A stretch of DNA of 64,000 bases from Henckelia pumila (lineage: Eukaryota > Streptophyta > Magnoliopsida > Lamiales > Gesneriaceae), in contig NW_027331831.1 of NCBI RefSeq assembly GCF_033568475.1, positions 5,580,001-5,644,000 of the forward strand, read 5' to 3'. Made by a program: the position numbers and the translations under genes. The notes under the pieces were generated by a model. The model did no database searches, was not told the origin of the DNA, and saw only the letters and a list, made by a program, of their open reading frames with translations. How positions within the stretch are numbered: position 1 is the stretch's first letter; every line of letters begins with the position of its first letter. Shown here in pieces: positions 9,574 to 21,164 of this stretch.

Positions 9574-12500
9574 ATGCAGTCTTTGCAGGAGAAGGCATCG
9601 GAGTGGAGCGGGGTTCAGCCTAACGATGCATTCGCCATTGATGGGATAAATCTTTTCGAGAAGCTTGGCCTCCAGACTTTCATCAATCTATCCACCAATT
9701 TCTACAACAGGTTTCACTCTCCCCTTTCAACATTTTGGCATGCAATGGCTGCTGCGATTTGAGTATATTGGTTGGTGGAATTTGCGGATTGAGTTTTGAG
9801 CCTTTGGTTTACAAGATACTTGGGTATCGGTTCAAAGATGGACTGTTGTTTAGAAGAGTGGAATTCTGCTTATTATTGGTTGAATAGATTTTAGTTTTGA
9901 GATATAGCCCGTTGCTTTAATTTTTTTAAGATCATGGTCTGCTGCGACCCCTTAAGTCACAAGGATTTGATATAGTTTTCTAAATATACAAGAATCTCAC
10001 GAAGACAGTACCCATCACCGGCTTCTCATGTTTGTTGGCTTTAAGAAAGTCCATCACAATATTTAGTTGACCCCAAATTCCACGTCTTTCAGATTTTTTG
10101 TCGCATATAACTAGTAAATATGATAAAACATTTGGTAGGTTTTACAAAAGTAGTCCCAATTAGTGTGTCTTCTCTTTTGTTTTCTCTCGAATGAGCTCCC
10201 GTCGAATCTTTTTGATATATGGTGTGCCTACCTTCAGGTCCAGAGATCTAGGATATATTTGAGATTTTGCAATTGAGTATTGAGAGAGAGAGAGTCGTTA
10301 AGATTTTATAATCTCTTTTGGTTTATAGCGCATTTCCTTGGCCGTCTTTGCCTGCGGATCTGGCCAAACACCGAATCACCTCGACGCTTGTGTCATTGGA
10401 TTGTTCTGTTACTATTACCTTACCGTATATCTATATCTATTCTGTTCGACTTTTGAAACTAGTGGTGTCATAGATATGCTCTTTTTTTAAAAAAAAATTA
10501 TGTCTTCTGCATTGGTGGCGAAATTTGAAATTAGAAAATCTGATTGGAAGAATAATTTTTGTCCATCGTGTGTCAAGATGTGAGCTCATTTAGTTCAGCA
10601 AGTGTTGCTTAAAGGGCTTGAAGGATAAGAAAGCTTAAGCAAGTTAGCAAGATTGTCATATGATAAGAGATTTTAGAATGGGCACATATTGCTGGTAAGT
10701 TGTATTTAGCAAATGTGATGCTACGCTGGGCCACTGAGGAAACTGCTATGCTAAGTTGTGGGGTTAAGATTAAATGTTTGCGTACGACTAAATCTCTCAG
10801 AAATGGGCTTCATCCAAAACAATGTGTATATGCTAATTGTTCTATAGAAGTTACACCAATGCAAAGTCATGTTGATAACTTAAATAAAATTATTCTTGGT
10901 TTGAAGAATATTGATGATAAGGATCAGGTCTTACTTCTTAGCTTTGTTATGTTATTCACCTTGTTTTTGTATGAGCATTTTGTTGATACACTGTTGTATG
11001 GTAGAGACACCATTGCTCTGGAATATGTTAAGGGATTGTTGAATTCCAAAGAATTGAAGAAATCATGTCTGAAAATTGGAATGAAAATCATTCGAGTTGA
11101 TTATGTACTTATAGGTTGAGGAATTGGAAAAGAAGCAAAGCAAAATGGGAGACAAACATAAGAGAGGAATACGGAACTATGAATACGTCATAGAAATTGA
11201 TTACCCGAAATTTCTTGCCTCAAGAAAAGAAGAGTGAACTATATATGGTCAGGATAATTGGTGATTGATGTTGCGTTATCTCATTCAGATTCAGATTTGA
11301 TTTTGCTTGTTCTTGATTTCCATGACAAGGTTACGTGAATGAATGAACGAGAACATATATTTTGAATCGAAACATTTTAAATGTATTTGGGATTTAGAAT
11401 TTGATTGGTGATAAATTCTTGTTTAAGCTTTTGTGATTTCCTGTAGTCTACGTTTTGCCCATCACACATGCGCTAGACCATGAATTGGTTATCAAATTTA
11501 AGCATTTATTACGTTATATGCTGTAGAGTTTATGATGATGAGGAAGACTGGTTTAAGTCAATTTTTACAAACTCCAAAAAGGAAGATGCTATACAGAATC
11601 AATATGAATTCTTTGTGCAAAGAATGGGAGGGCCTCCTCTGTACTCCCAAAGAAGAGGTATTCAACTAAACCATGATTGTTTCATCTATAGTCTTATCGA
11701 CAAAATTGATGCCGTCGAACTCCAGGCAGGACTTCAAAGTTCTATTTTTGCATGTACTGCACCTTTTGTTGATGATTAAGATTTAAGAAAAATGGTTTCC
11801 TATCTAAAAGGAACAAGATGAGGTGTTGGATCGTCATTGTGTTGTTGAACAAGGAATGGATAAAGCACAAATAATTACCGATTTGGTGATAAATTGCTGC
11901 ACTGTGACTTCTCACTTTTGCCAAGCAGCCATTGTGTATCAAGTTATTAGATTAACTTCCTGCTTCATATCTCCATCCATTCGATGAATGCCATTGCAAT
12001 TTTAGATTTATCAACCAAAAAAGTTGTGCTCATTCTGGTACCTCCCACAGATTCACGTTTTGTGTGTAGCTTTTTTCTCAATAGTTTGCAAATTTTGCTA
12101 TTTACTTAGCTTGAAACGTTTGCTGCTTGGCTTTTGGAAGGACATCCCGCATTGATTGCACGTCATCGACCATTTCCTGTCACCCACCAAGCTGCTGAGA
12201 GGTGGCTGGATCACATGGAACAAGCATTGGCTAGCACCACGGAAATTGATGAGAGCTCCAGAATAAAAATGATGAATTTCTTCAGGTACAAGCTATCCAT
12301 CATTATTTTTATTTATAATGGCTCCATGTAGACCAGGGAATTTAGTTTGGGCCATGGTTATTTTTTGGTATTTCAAGTGTCATTTTTCTAAAAAAAAAAA
12401 TTCTGAAAAGTTAACTTTTCAAAATTCAGAGGAGAGTAATTATCCGTTATTTTCTTGTGAAAAAGTCTATAAAGTTGAAATATCTTCAAATTTAAAATGC

Positions 12501-12729
12501 GTTACAGTGGACTGGGATATAACATAATAAGAAAATTGATAGCGGAATTATCAGAAATTTAAATTTTAAACAACTTTTACCAGTTCTTTTTCTTTTCTAA
12601 TAAATTCTAACCAACAGTTTCCTTTTGCTCAGGCACACTGCATTCTTTCTTGTGGCTGGGAACGAATTAAAGAATCAAAAACAAGGATTTGCATGCAAGC
12701 ATGCAGCAGGAAAACCTGCTGCAGCTTAA
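9574..12729 (+). CDS. GLB3: 2-on-2 (truncated) hemoglobin, GLB3 type, 169 aa, four exons
   Basis: Exons 9574-9710, 11527-11657, 12141-12285 and 12633-12729, all with GT-AG introns and matching phases. The deduced 169 residues follow plant class 3 hemoglobin closely: MQSLQEKAS at the N-terminus, then [34 protein letters not shown] and [16 protein letters not shown]. His98 in ARHRPF is at the place of the proximal heme ligand, and the Trp of AERWL is the usual G8 Trp. The Cys/His/Lys-rich C-terminus ([10 protein letters not shown]) is typical of the plant family. Arabidopsis GLB3 is about 175 aa, so the model is complete. The protein is thought to bind O2/NO in the cytosol; its physiological role is unsettled. 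Intron 1 (1816 bp) contains a copia gag remnant. Confidence 0.95.
10500..11200 (+). pseudogene. Degenerate copia gag fragment in GLB3 intron 1
   Basis: From ATG 10500 the translation begins like a copia gag ([11 protein letters not shown]). It breaks at several stops, then is open from 10700 to 11119 with the conserved gag stretch [21 protein letters not shown] and LNSKELKK. The end, up to about 11200, keeps a decayed Lys/Arg-rich segment (EKRSKQNGRQT in another frame). No protease, RT or LTR is present nearby. Same orientation as the gene, wholly intronic, no sign of function. Confidence 0.75.
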
Positions 12730-13655
12730 GATTCTTGCCTAATTGGAGTATACCCAATTGGTAACTAATTTCAGGAAGACATCAGTGACGTTTGAGAAAA
12801 ACATGTCATGAAGATTTCAATAATTTTAGCAATAAAAAATTTACGTTCTTATTATCTCTACATTATTGTTTATATACAGCTCGACAAAATGTACACGTTA
12901 GATGAAGGGGCCGTATGTAGCATCTTCATGGGTAGAGAAGATGACCAACGAACTCAAGTTCAAAGTTTTATTTTATTTATATCTTAGGAACATTATGCAT
13001 TGACGTGAAGTTTGTTTCTTCATCTAGACTGCCTATGTTTTTCATCCATCGTGATTGCCTTTTAATTTTAGTGATTTCTTTGGTCCTCCTATGACATATC
13101 GGTGTCTGCATATACCCACCAACCTTGATCCACCTATGAAGACCTAGTCGAACTGCTCGCTGTCCTCCGGTCTGAATTTCTTGAAATTTCAGTTGTGGGT
13201 TGCAAGTATAGAACCCAGAGTTTGATTAGGATGTCTAGTACAACATAGGATGACCTACCTTCTCTGGCAGTTTCACTTAGATGGCTAATCTTTATGTGCA
13301 CCAACACAACCTTGTATCACTATTCCCTACCACTTCAAGAAAACTAAGCATAAATTAGTATATCAGAATATTGCATGAGGACAATACATTACACTTGTAG
13401 TTGGGAACAGAAGAAGCTACTAGGAGACTTCTCAGACTTAGAAATCGTTAAGAGGACGATTAGTGTTATTTGGATTACATTGTTATTCATGAAAATCAAC
13501 TCCCTCCCTGTTTTAACTGCTCATGCACATGTAGCTTACGATGTAAGTAGCTAAAGGAGTCGTCCCCATAGTTGAGAAGGAACTGGAACAGTTGTCCAGG
13601 ATGAAAAGCAGGCAAGCTTATTAACCCAAAGAAGTGAAAGTCATTTCTTCTAACC
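12730..13655. other. Intergenic: GLB3 3' flank, nothing recognised
   Basis: This spans the 3' ends of two convergent genes (GLB3 plus strand, the small gene minus strand). It is moderately AT-rich, without long open frames or obvious repeats. UTRs of both genes must lie here. Confidence 0.5.
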
Positions 13656-13943
13656 TCATCCATCCACCCCTGATCGTCTTGTAGGATCAGCGTATCTTGC
13701 AGAGAATGACCGATACAGATTGTCTGGCTCAACCCTACTGAACCCTTCGTCGAAATTCTGCATGTAACTTTGGTGATCATATGTTTTTTGCACAGTATAG
13801 GAGTCTGAAGTTGGATTCTTTAGTTTTGTGATCCTTCGCCAGAATATTAGCCATTTGGGATGTGAGTCGTACTCTCTTTGCATGTCGTTCCTGCCCAAAC
13901 GTATGCTATTGCTGCGCTTAGATTTCCAGTTGCTCAAGGACAT
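13656..13943 (-). CDS. Small conserved plant protein of unknown function, 95 aa
   Basis: Single exon. The open frame reaches up to an ATG at 14000. A TATA box in minus orientation (CTCTATAAAAGC, about 14023-14034) places the RNA start near 13995-14000. I therefore take the ATG at 13943 (MSLSNWKSKRSN), giving 95 residues. The product is basic, with WLIFWRRITKLKN in the first half and a C-terminal signature YMQNFDEGFSRVEPDNLYRSFSARYADP. From memory this (N)FDEG...EPDNLxRSFSARxADP pattern recurs in short uncharacterised plant proteins. No signal peptide, membrane span or catalytic motif is visible. Function unknown; the coding call rests on that signature plus the promoter geometry. Confidence 0.72.
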   Translation of the reverse strand: MSLSNWKSKRSNSIRLGRNDMQREYDSHPKWLIFWRRITKLKNPTSDSYTVQKTYDHQSYMQNFDEGFSRVEPDNLYRSFSARYADPTRRSGVDG

Positions 13944-14020
13944 TGTTGTTGAAGGAGAAGGAGAATAGAGAAGGTGTATGTGCATGAAACGGTGATTCAT
14001 ATTTGCTAGGAAGGTTGATT

Positions 14021-14034
14021 TTGCTTTTATAGAG
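14021..14034 (-). promoter_or_regulatory. TATA box of the small minus-strand gene
   Basis: Reverse complement reads CTCTATAAAAGCAA. It lies about 80 bases upstream of the chosen ATG at 13943 and only about 20 bases upstream of the alternative at 14000, which favours the shorter protein. Confidence 0.6.
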
Positions 14035-15499
14035 AGGAAAAAGGGAAATCACATGGGCAAGTCATGATTCCTAATAATGGTTCACTTATATAAATTCAAT
14101 TATCCATCCGAATTAAGTTTTGTTTTAAGGATAAAGTCTATTTGCCAAAAAGATGAGTTTTTGGCTAGCTAGCTGACGAAGAACTTAGCAAATAGCCCTT
14201 GTGTTAATGATAGTATCAGTAATATTTAATCACTTGGCGTGATGAAGTCACAAGCCTCGACAAAGCGCAATCATTTTTCTACTTAGTTTTGGACGACATA
14301 TAGGTTTACTTGCAAATTTTGAACTAATTTTAAAATTTCCTTTCATTTATGTTCTAAATCATTTGTTGAATCCTTAGTCTCCTTTCGTGTCATCTTTTTT
14401 GTTGTAAAATATGGGGTATGATGGTTTTTGTTTCCAGTGTTTTCCAAGATTCGTATGCAAATGAGGTTTTTTTGGGCTTTTTTTGTTGTTGTTGGACAAT
14501 GATCATGTTTTAAAACATAGAAAATAAGTTTTTGAAATAAATAATGACGAGAAAGTAGCATTTGTCTTAACAAAAAAGTTCAGTGAAAAAAAATTCTATT
14601 AAAAAAAAACTACTTTGGAATCATAAGAGCGCCAACCATCTAATACCATAATCGAACACACATACTTTCTGCCACTTTTTTGCAGCCAAATTTATGCATT
14701 CTTTTTTCCAGAAAGCTGGGTGCAACATGTGCACATCCATCATTTAAGTGGCCCTTCGTCTAAAATACAGATACGTTAACAAAGTTCAATTTTACAGGAA
14801 AAGGGACATACCGGCATACAAATACATGGTAAATACATTTGGGAAGAAATTATGGAGAAAATTGCAAATAAAATTTAAATTAACATGGCCAAGCGATCCA
14901 AGCCTAGTGAGTTCTACCTAACATGAACACTCAACATGAAGATCTTGCCAAGCAAATATTGAAACCTCGGTTTTCCTTCAGAAACCAGGCATGTACCAAG
15001 GGTGAACTGTTGTCAAGTAAAAAACAGTACGAGGACCTTTAATTTCAGACCTTTCTGTTGATTAATAATATCAGAAATAAAAAAAAAAAAACAGTACGAG
15101 GACAAAGGGGGTGCACGACAACTCGCAACAGAAGTTCCTGAAAACCAAATTATCTTAAACAAAATGACACCAAAATTTGATACAGTGCCTTTAATCACGA
15201 TCCAACTTACGTACCACAGAACAGATGCACCCTTATCTTTTAACTGCAATTATTTGCTATTTTATTTAACACAATTTGACAGTTCAAAAACCCAGATTTC
15301 TGAGTTAACTGAAATTCAAATGATTGTTTTTACGCTGACATAAAATTATTAAAAATAATAACTGGCCAACCTCTTCCTCTTGCTTGTCCTTTTGATGTTC
15401 TTGTCATCCGCTCATCCTCCATTACCTCAGCATATTTTTCTCATTCTGGACATGGAGATGAATTTGAAGATAATTTAGAAGCTTTTAGCATTCCCATAA
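14035..15499. other. Intergenic, AT-rich, nothing recognised
   Basis: Contains homopolymer A/T runs and no open frame with family resemblance. The left part must be the promoter of the small gene, the right end the 3' flank of the CCDC25-type gene. Confidence 0.5.
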
Positions 15500-17861
15500 T
15501 CACATGAAGTCTTCTTCCAGCTCTTGCAAGGATTTGTTGGTTGATGCTATTTCCTTGTTAGACGTCATCTTCTCAGCTACCATCAAATTTTTGTAGCTCC
15601 TTAAATCAGCATGCCTTTCTTTTTCCAGCTTTTCCATCTCTTCCCTACGTTTCTGCCAGAAGAATAAAATGGGCAAGAAGTTCATGCAGACAATGACTTT
15701 TTTTCCTGTTATTTCGAACAAATATAATGCTCATGCCTGGCTAATATATAACTCATATACATCAATTTAAACCGGTTTTTACCAGAAAGATGTTACGCAT
15801 GAACAAATTTTTTTTCTACAACTCAGAATGAATTTTAGCATACCATACAACTTAAATTGAATCTTGGTCGTATACCTATTTTTTTATATAGATGTCAAAT
15901 GAAGTGGAATGACCAAAAGATCATTTTTTTAGGACTAAAATATTAACGATGAACCAAAAACCCAAAAAAAATCAATTAAATTAGGGTTATTAAAGAAAAT
16001 AAATGACACAACTCACTTTCTCTCTGAGCTGCTGTTTCCTTTCTGCTCTTTCAGCTGCATTAACTGCTTCTCTTTCAGCTAAACATGAAGAACAGCGTGA
16101 GTGTAAATCTCTGAAGCTCAAGTTTAAATTATAAAAGCCATATACTCAAAGACACATGACTTGAAGAACCAGTGAGAAAACATAAAAGAGCAAGAAGAAT
16201 TGCAACCAGAAAAAACGAAGAGACGCACACACACCTTTTAAATCAGGTTTTCTTTCAACCTTTGTCTTGTTTAACCTGTTCACGATCTCATTTATCCGCT
16301 TTTCCACTCTCACAGTACGAACCTGAGCAAGAAAAATATAAACTTACACCTCAAGGCTCAGTCAGAAAAAGATGGAAAGCTGCAAAAGCTAGGATCTTTC
16401 AGTGATTACAAGAAAAAATGCATAATGGAGCTCACCATTTTTGGGTTGTGGAATCCAACTTGCCCAACGTCCATGGATGCAGTTTTCTTAAGATTTTGCC
16501 ATGGAGTATAAACAACATCAACATTGTTCACTTTGTTTCCTGAAAGTAGAAAAAATTTGAATTGTAAGGGGCTTGTTAATGCCGTCAACTAAAATTATGC
16601 ACATGGTCCATCAATCAAACCAGAGAAAACCTCAAGCATGCGATGTGATTAAGTCAACAACATTCACCAGATAAAACCTCAATCATGTTGATGCCGCCAA
16701 CTAAAATTATGCACATGGTCCATTAATCAGACCAGATAAAACCTCAAGCAAGTGATTAAGTCAAAGGCATTCACCAGATAAAAAAGAAACCATGAAAACT
16801 TTAGAAATGAAACGCAGTGTAACAAAATAACTCATAAACCAATAACATGCCCTGGATAGAATTTGCCTTCACCAGTTGGGCACAATCTTCCAATACACCT
16901 TCGGAAATGTCATCAATAGTCTGGCCCTTGTGCAATCTCAAATAAACATGGGCTGAAGACATTTTATCCACATGGAACCTACAGAATATAATACCAGTCA
17001 AGAATGCAAAAATAGAGAATTCACAAATAGGTGTTAAATGCTTATCTATGCAGCGACCAAGCAGGCATAGATGTCTTAGGCAATCCCTTTATAAATCAGC
17101 AAGAGGCATAGTAATTCGATGGCACCCACACCCTAGAGTAATTTTGTCGATTAATTGTGTCCAGACCAGGAGGCGAATTTGGTTTTCAATCAATAATTCA
17201 TAAGATTCGTCTAATGGATGACTAATCTTTTTATTATACACTTTGTATTTACTCAAAAAAAAAATTTGTTATGTACGAAGTGAGTCTAAATAAAATCAGA
17301 TCGTGTTATAAATATATTGCTGGCCTGCCCAGCAAGTGAACACGAAACATGGTCCAAATGCAAAAACCAGATATTCGGTGAACTTAAAAGCTTTCCCACA
17401 GAAGGGAACTACCTCTTAACAATTAACATTATCCAACCTCCTCTGGAGTGGAATGGCATGAGCCTCTCCCTTAGTATAGACTAGGGAGAGGAGGCAGGAT
17501 CAAGACCCCTACCCACAATGTTGCATACAATAATAACGATTTTACGGACATTACTGCTCTAAACAACCATCAGAGGGATTTCTTCATCAAATTCAAATCG
17601 ATCACTATAAAAATACTCAAGATTGTCTAACGCCATAAAATCATCACAACATCATATCATCAAGAACAGCTGAAATAAGCTAATTGCAACAGCTACTTGC
17701 GAAAAAAACCCATCAATTGAAATGAGCAAAAAAACAGACAGAAAGTACCATATGTCTTCGATGAAACCATATTTAATGAGCTCCTCGTTCTCGTGCTTGT
17801 CGAGACCCATGAAAATGGTGTAATCCCCCGATTCGGGCCGGACCTTGAAGTAGAACACCAT
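15500..17861 (-). CDS. CCDC25: CCDC25-type protein with NFACT-R domain, 215 aa, six exons
   Basis: Exons in transcription order: 17861-17749, 16978-16851, 16539-16436, 16322-16235, 16078-16017 and 15652-15500. Phases all agree and give 215 aa, close to the human protein (about 208). The N-terminal two thirds is the NFACT-R/DUF814 fold: [70 protein letters not shown]. The rest is a charged coiled coil ([24 protein letters not shown]) ending in acidic ELEEDFM, as in relatives. Intron 2 uses a GC donor (16850-16849); the other introns are GT-AG. Yeast Jlp2 is in the same family. Its molecular role in plants is not established; NFACT-R relatives bind nucleic acids. Confidence 0.94.
16579..16788. 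repeat. 112-bp tandem duplication inside intron 2 of the CCDC25-type gene
   Basis: Two copies begin ATGCCG(T/C)CAACTAAAATTA at 16579 and 16691. The second is slightly shorter because of a small deletion. Purely intronic. Confidence 0.8.
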
Positions 17862-18574
17862 CTTCTTCTCTCCCTCTCTTAGGGTTTCACTTACTCCCTA
17901 CGCAATTCCCCTCTGCTTTCCTCTCATATCCTCCTCTGTTATAATTTGATGCCTCCCGGAGCTGGAAGTTTTATTTGAGTCGGTTAATCGGGTATTCGGG
18001 TTTTATTCTATCACAGGACCAGGCGCCTTGACCCGACCCGTTTTTATATATGTAATCTTTGTTTTTGTTTTTTCAAAATATGGACAGGTTAAACTTTCGA
18101 GTCAAATGTACTAAGCTGCAAATTAAGTTAGTCGGATAAATTATATTTGAAAATTTTTGTGTGAGAGGTTCGATCCAAAAAATATTGGCAGAAGAAATCA
18201 AACTCATGAGTATTTGATCATTTTCTTATCTACTTCATCAACTCGGCATATCACAAAAAAATGTTTTTTTTTTTCGAATAAATATGAGTTCTTAAAAATA
18301 TATTTGCAAATAAAAATTGACTATTCCCAAATTCCAATTCACTTATTGGATCCAATATCGATCTTTGTCAAAAAATTTGGCCGAATCATATTCAACCATC
18401 TTCGCTTTTAAACGATTCCTTTTCCATTTGAGATCTCTTGACTTCACTTTTATTCCTTAAAGAGCTTTGAAAATGAAATCAATTGATCGTGTCGCATATT
18501 TCAAAGCATAAAATCTATAAAAGTAATTTCAAAATATTATACGTGTTATTTATTTGGTTGAGAAAAAAATAGGT
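17862..18574. other. Promoter side of the CCDC25-type gene, AT-rich
   Basis: 5' flank of the minus-strand gene at 17861. No repeat or gene recognised. The pyrimidine-rich bases just above the ATG (17862-17940) are probably 5' UTR. Confidence 0.4.
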
Positions 18575-18577
18575 TTA

Positions 18578-18771
18578 GAGCCCGTTTGAATTTTGTAGAG
18601 ATTTTTTAAAATAAGTGTTTTTTCAAGTTATAATATAATTTTTAACTTTTGAAAAAGCTTTTTTTTTTTTTACTTTAAAAAGTGCTTTTTTAAGCAATTA
18701 TTACCTGAAAAAACACTTTTTTTTAATAAAAAAATGCTTTTTTGGTGTCGCTTTTGATATCAAACGGGGCC
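18578..18771. mobile_element. Tourist/Harbinger-like MITE, 194 bp, TSD TTA
   Basis: Terminal inverted repeats GAGCCCGTTTGAA and (inverted) AAGGCCCCGTTTGA bound an AT-rich body with complementary AAAAAGTGCTTTTT-type stretches. TTA is duplicated at 18575-18577 and 18772-18774, the PIF/Harbinger target preference. Confidence 0.75.
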
Positions 18772-18979
18772 TTAGTTATCATGTTTCTTATATTTCTACC
18801 ATGTAAGTATATTTATTGGATTCTTATACATTTGAGATTTATATATATTTTTTTTTGATAGACCGCAAATTTGATGATAAATATGATGCATATTTGAAAT
18901 ATTACTGTGAAATTTTCCTGTGGAATAATAAATATGACTATACAACTTCATTATGTATCCATACACGCACGAACACGTT

Positions 18980-18983
<4 letters not shown>

Positions 18984-19019
<36 letters not shown>
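18984..19019. repeat. (TA)n microsatellite
   Basis: An uninterrupted TA tract of about 17 repeats. Confidence 0.95.
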
Positions 19020-19021
<2 letters not shown>

Positions 19022-20255
19022 GGAATAGATTAATATGATATTTAAGCCACTTTCTATGTTATTTTATTTAGATTCAAATCGTTAGAACTTAGATATGCAA
19101 GATTCTAAAACTTTTTCTTCGTATATTTCATTTAGTGGAATAGCCAAGCCACTCTCTATTGTATCCTCTCAAAATAATTGGATGGGTGGGAATCTGCTTT
19201 GTCCTTTGTACACCTATGCGTGCGGCTATGCCATGCACATTAATGCGTAACTTTTATTTATTTATTTATCGGTAAATTAGGTTTACATATTTAATCAAGA
19301 ACTTAGTTTTAGATTCAGTACCTATGTCATAAATTTAAATTTTAAACTACCTAATACCACTAAAATCTTTCTTTTCACTTCTTTTTTCATGTTTTATCTT
19401 CTTTTTTCTTAAATTTTTATTTTATATCATTTTTTAATATTATTTTTTCTCACTTTTCACGACCTCTTTTTCTTCTTCCCTTTCCTCATTATGCTTGCGG
19501 CTCTGTTAAATCCCTAGCACCTTTCTTCACCTATTTTCCATCCTCTTCTCTCCTCTCCCAATTTTTTCTCCACCAATATCCATCTCTTCTCCCAACATCT
19601 AGCATCCACGCAAAACTCACGGACTTGCAACTGACGATTTGGAAGTTGCCACTGACGTGGGACAACGAGCATATGTAAGCAAGAGAGGAAAGTGAGTTTC
19701 TTCTGATATCTTTCATCTTATGATGTGTTTGTTCGATTTGTCCAACTTTTTATTCAATTTCAGCTAGGTTGTTAAAATTTTCTCGAAGCTGTGGAAATCA
19801 ATTTTTAAAATTATTTGTATGCAAAATTTTGAAAATTTTATTTGTGGTCTTGACAGTTCAAATCTTTATTTTCCTTCATGAATCCGATTTTGTTTTCTTT
19901 TTTTCCCTTATTCTGAATGTTATTATTGCTGCAATTTTTAATGGGTTATTGTTATTTTGTTTGGAATCGACTATGATGGCGTGTGTTTTATGATTACTAC
20001 TATATTGATATTCGTGTTGCTCATTGGGGCAGTGATTTGCATTTTGGTTGATTGGTATTTGACGAATGTGACTGTGATTTTTGAATCAAATTTGGGGTTT
20101 GCGCCATTGAATACGAGCTCTTATATAATGAAGGGGATGAAAAAAGTTTGAATTTCCATGAAACATGGTATTATATATACTAGTATAAAATCTAAAATTT
20201 GTCCTGAAATTAGAATCAAAATCAATTAAATAAAATATTTGTCACATTTTTGTTT
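19020..20255. other. AT-rich stretch left of the palindromic element, no gene assigned
   Basis: Two short open frames (19769-19993 and 19957-20151) encode hydrophobic, Phe/Leu/Ile-rich peptides with no family resemblance. A pyrimidine-rich segment lies at 19500-19610. This could be the outer part of the element that follows; no mirror copy was found on the other side. Confidence 0.35.
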
Positions 20256-20259
20256 GTAA

Positions 20260-20375
20260 GCACTACAATAACAAACTACACAATATGTGGACTTTCTCTC
20301 CACTTGATAAGCACTACAATAACAAAATAACAAAATATTACATGTATTTGGTAAGCACTACAATAACAAACCACT
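20260..20375 (+). repeat. Three copies of a GCACTACAATAACAAA unit
   Basis: The 16-mer recurs at 20260, 20311 and 20354, the last two after AT-rich spacers. AACTTTCTCTCC-type strings also repeat nearby (20291 and 20396). The array lies just outside the Ulp1 fragment of the left arm. Confidence 0.7.
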
Positions 20376-20391
20376 TGAGGATCATCAATAT

Positions 20392-20940
20392 GTGAACTTT
20401 CTCTCCAAGTGTACGAACAGTACTGTGGTAAAGATACACGATCTAGAAAATGAAGTAATGGAGATATACAGATATGTCTTATTCCCTATTGGTGTGAGAT
20501 CTCACTGGTTTTTGCTTGTGTGGAATAATGAAAAAAAGGAATTTGTGATGAGGAACTCAATAGAAAGCCCATATGACAAGACAAGTGCGAGGCAGTTTGT
20601 AAGTAATGCATTATTTTACCTTTCTCATTATGTGATGTAATTATTTTTACTATTACAATAATTCAATTTGTGTCGAGGTTTAATTTCTATTAGGATACTT
20701 AAGGATTTTCAAGGATCTTGAGCTTGGCAATTGCAACGCGGGATTCCCAAAGTGTAGAGTCCAAGGGCCTAATCCAGATTGTGGTGTGTTTTACTTTCCT
20801 ATGGGTGGAGTGATATGCTCGTGATGACCCTTTTACATGGACTAATTAGACTTTTCAACATAGACGGTAAAAGGGCACACATAGTTGCAGTCATCCTAAA
20901 CGACGAATATGGTTTGATGGAGAAGGACTAAGGAAAATGA
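20392..20940 (+). pseudogene. Ulp1/C48-like cysteine peptidase fragment, left arm
   Basis: An open frame from 20392 to 20640 encodes FPIGVRSHWFLLVWNNEKKEFVMRNS, with the His of the C48 triad in SHWFLLV. After a region that looks like an intron or decay (about 20600-20690), similarity resumes with FKDLELGNCNAGFPKC and PDCGVF (catalytic Cys) near 20790. It then breaks at stops (TTAG...TGA). The usual acidic residue of the ...YDSL motif is Asn here (MRNSIES). Compared with the right-arm copy this one is more decayed. Deubiquitin/deSUMO-type activity is not expected from a fragment. Confidence 0.65.
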
Positions 20941-21164
20941 GAATGGAGTGAACAATTTTGTTGGTGTATTTTGCACTGTACTTTGATCGAATGTATAACT
21001 ATGTTGATAAAGTTGGTACTGTATTTTTGTATAATTGATGTTTAATTTCTATTTATAATTATGTTGATGAATGTGGTACTGTATTTTGGTGAAATGGATA
21101 TTTAATTTTCATTTATAACTATGTTGATGAAGTTGGATGTTTAATTTTGGTAGAATGAATGTTT

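Noticed and set aside
19769-20151. Hydrophobic short frames as a small membrane protein gene
   Set aside because: The composition is what AT-rich DNA with T-rich codons gives by chance; no conserved motif.
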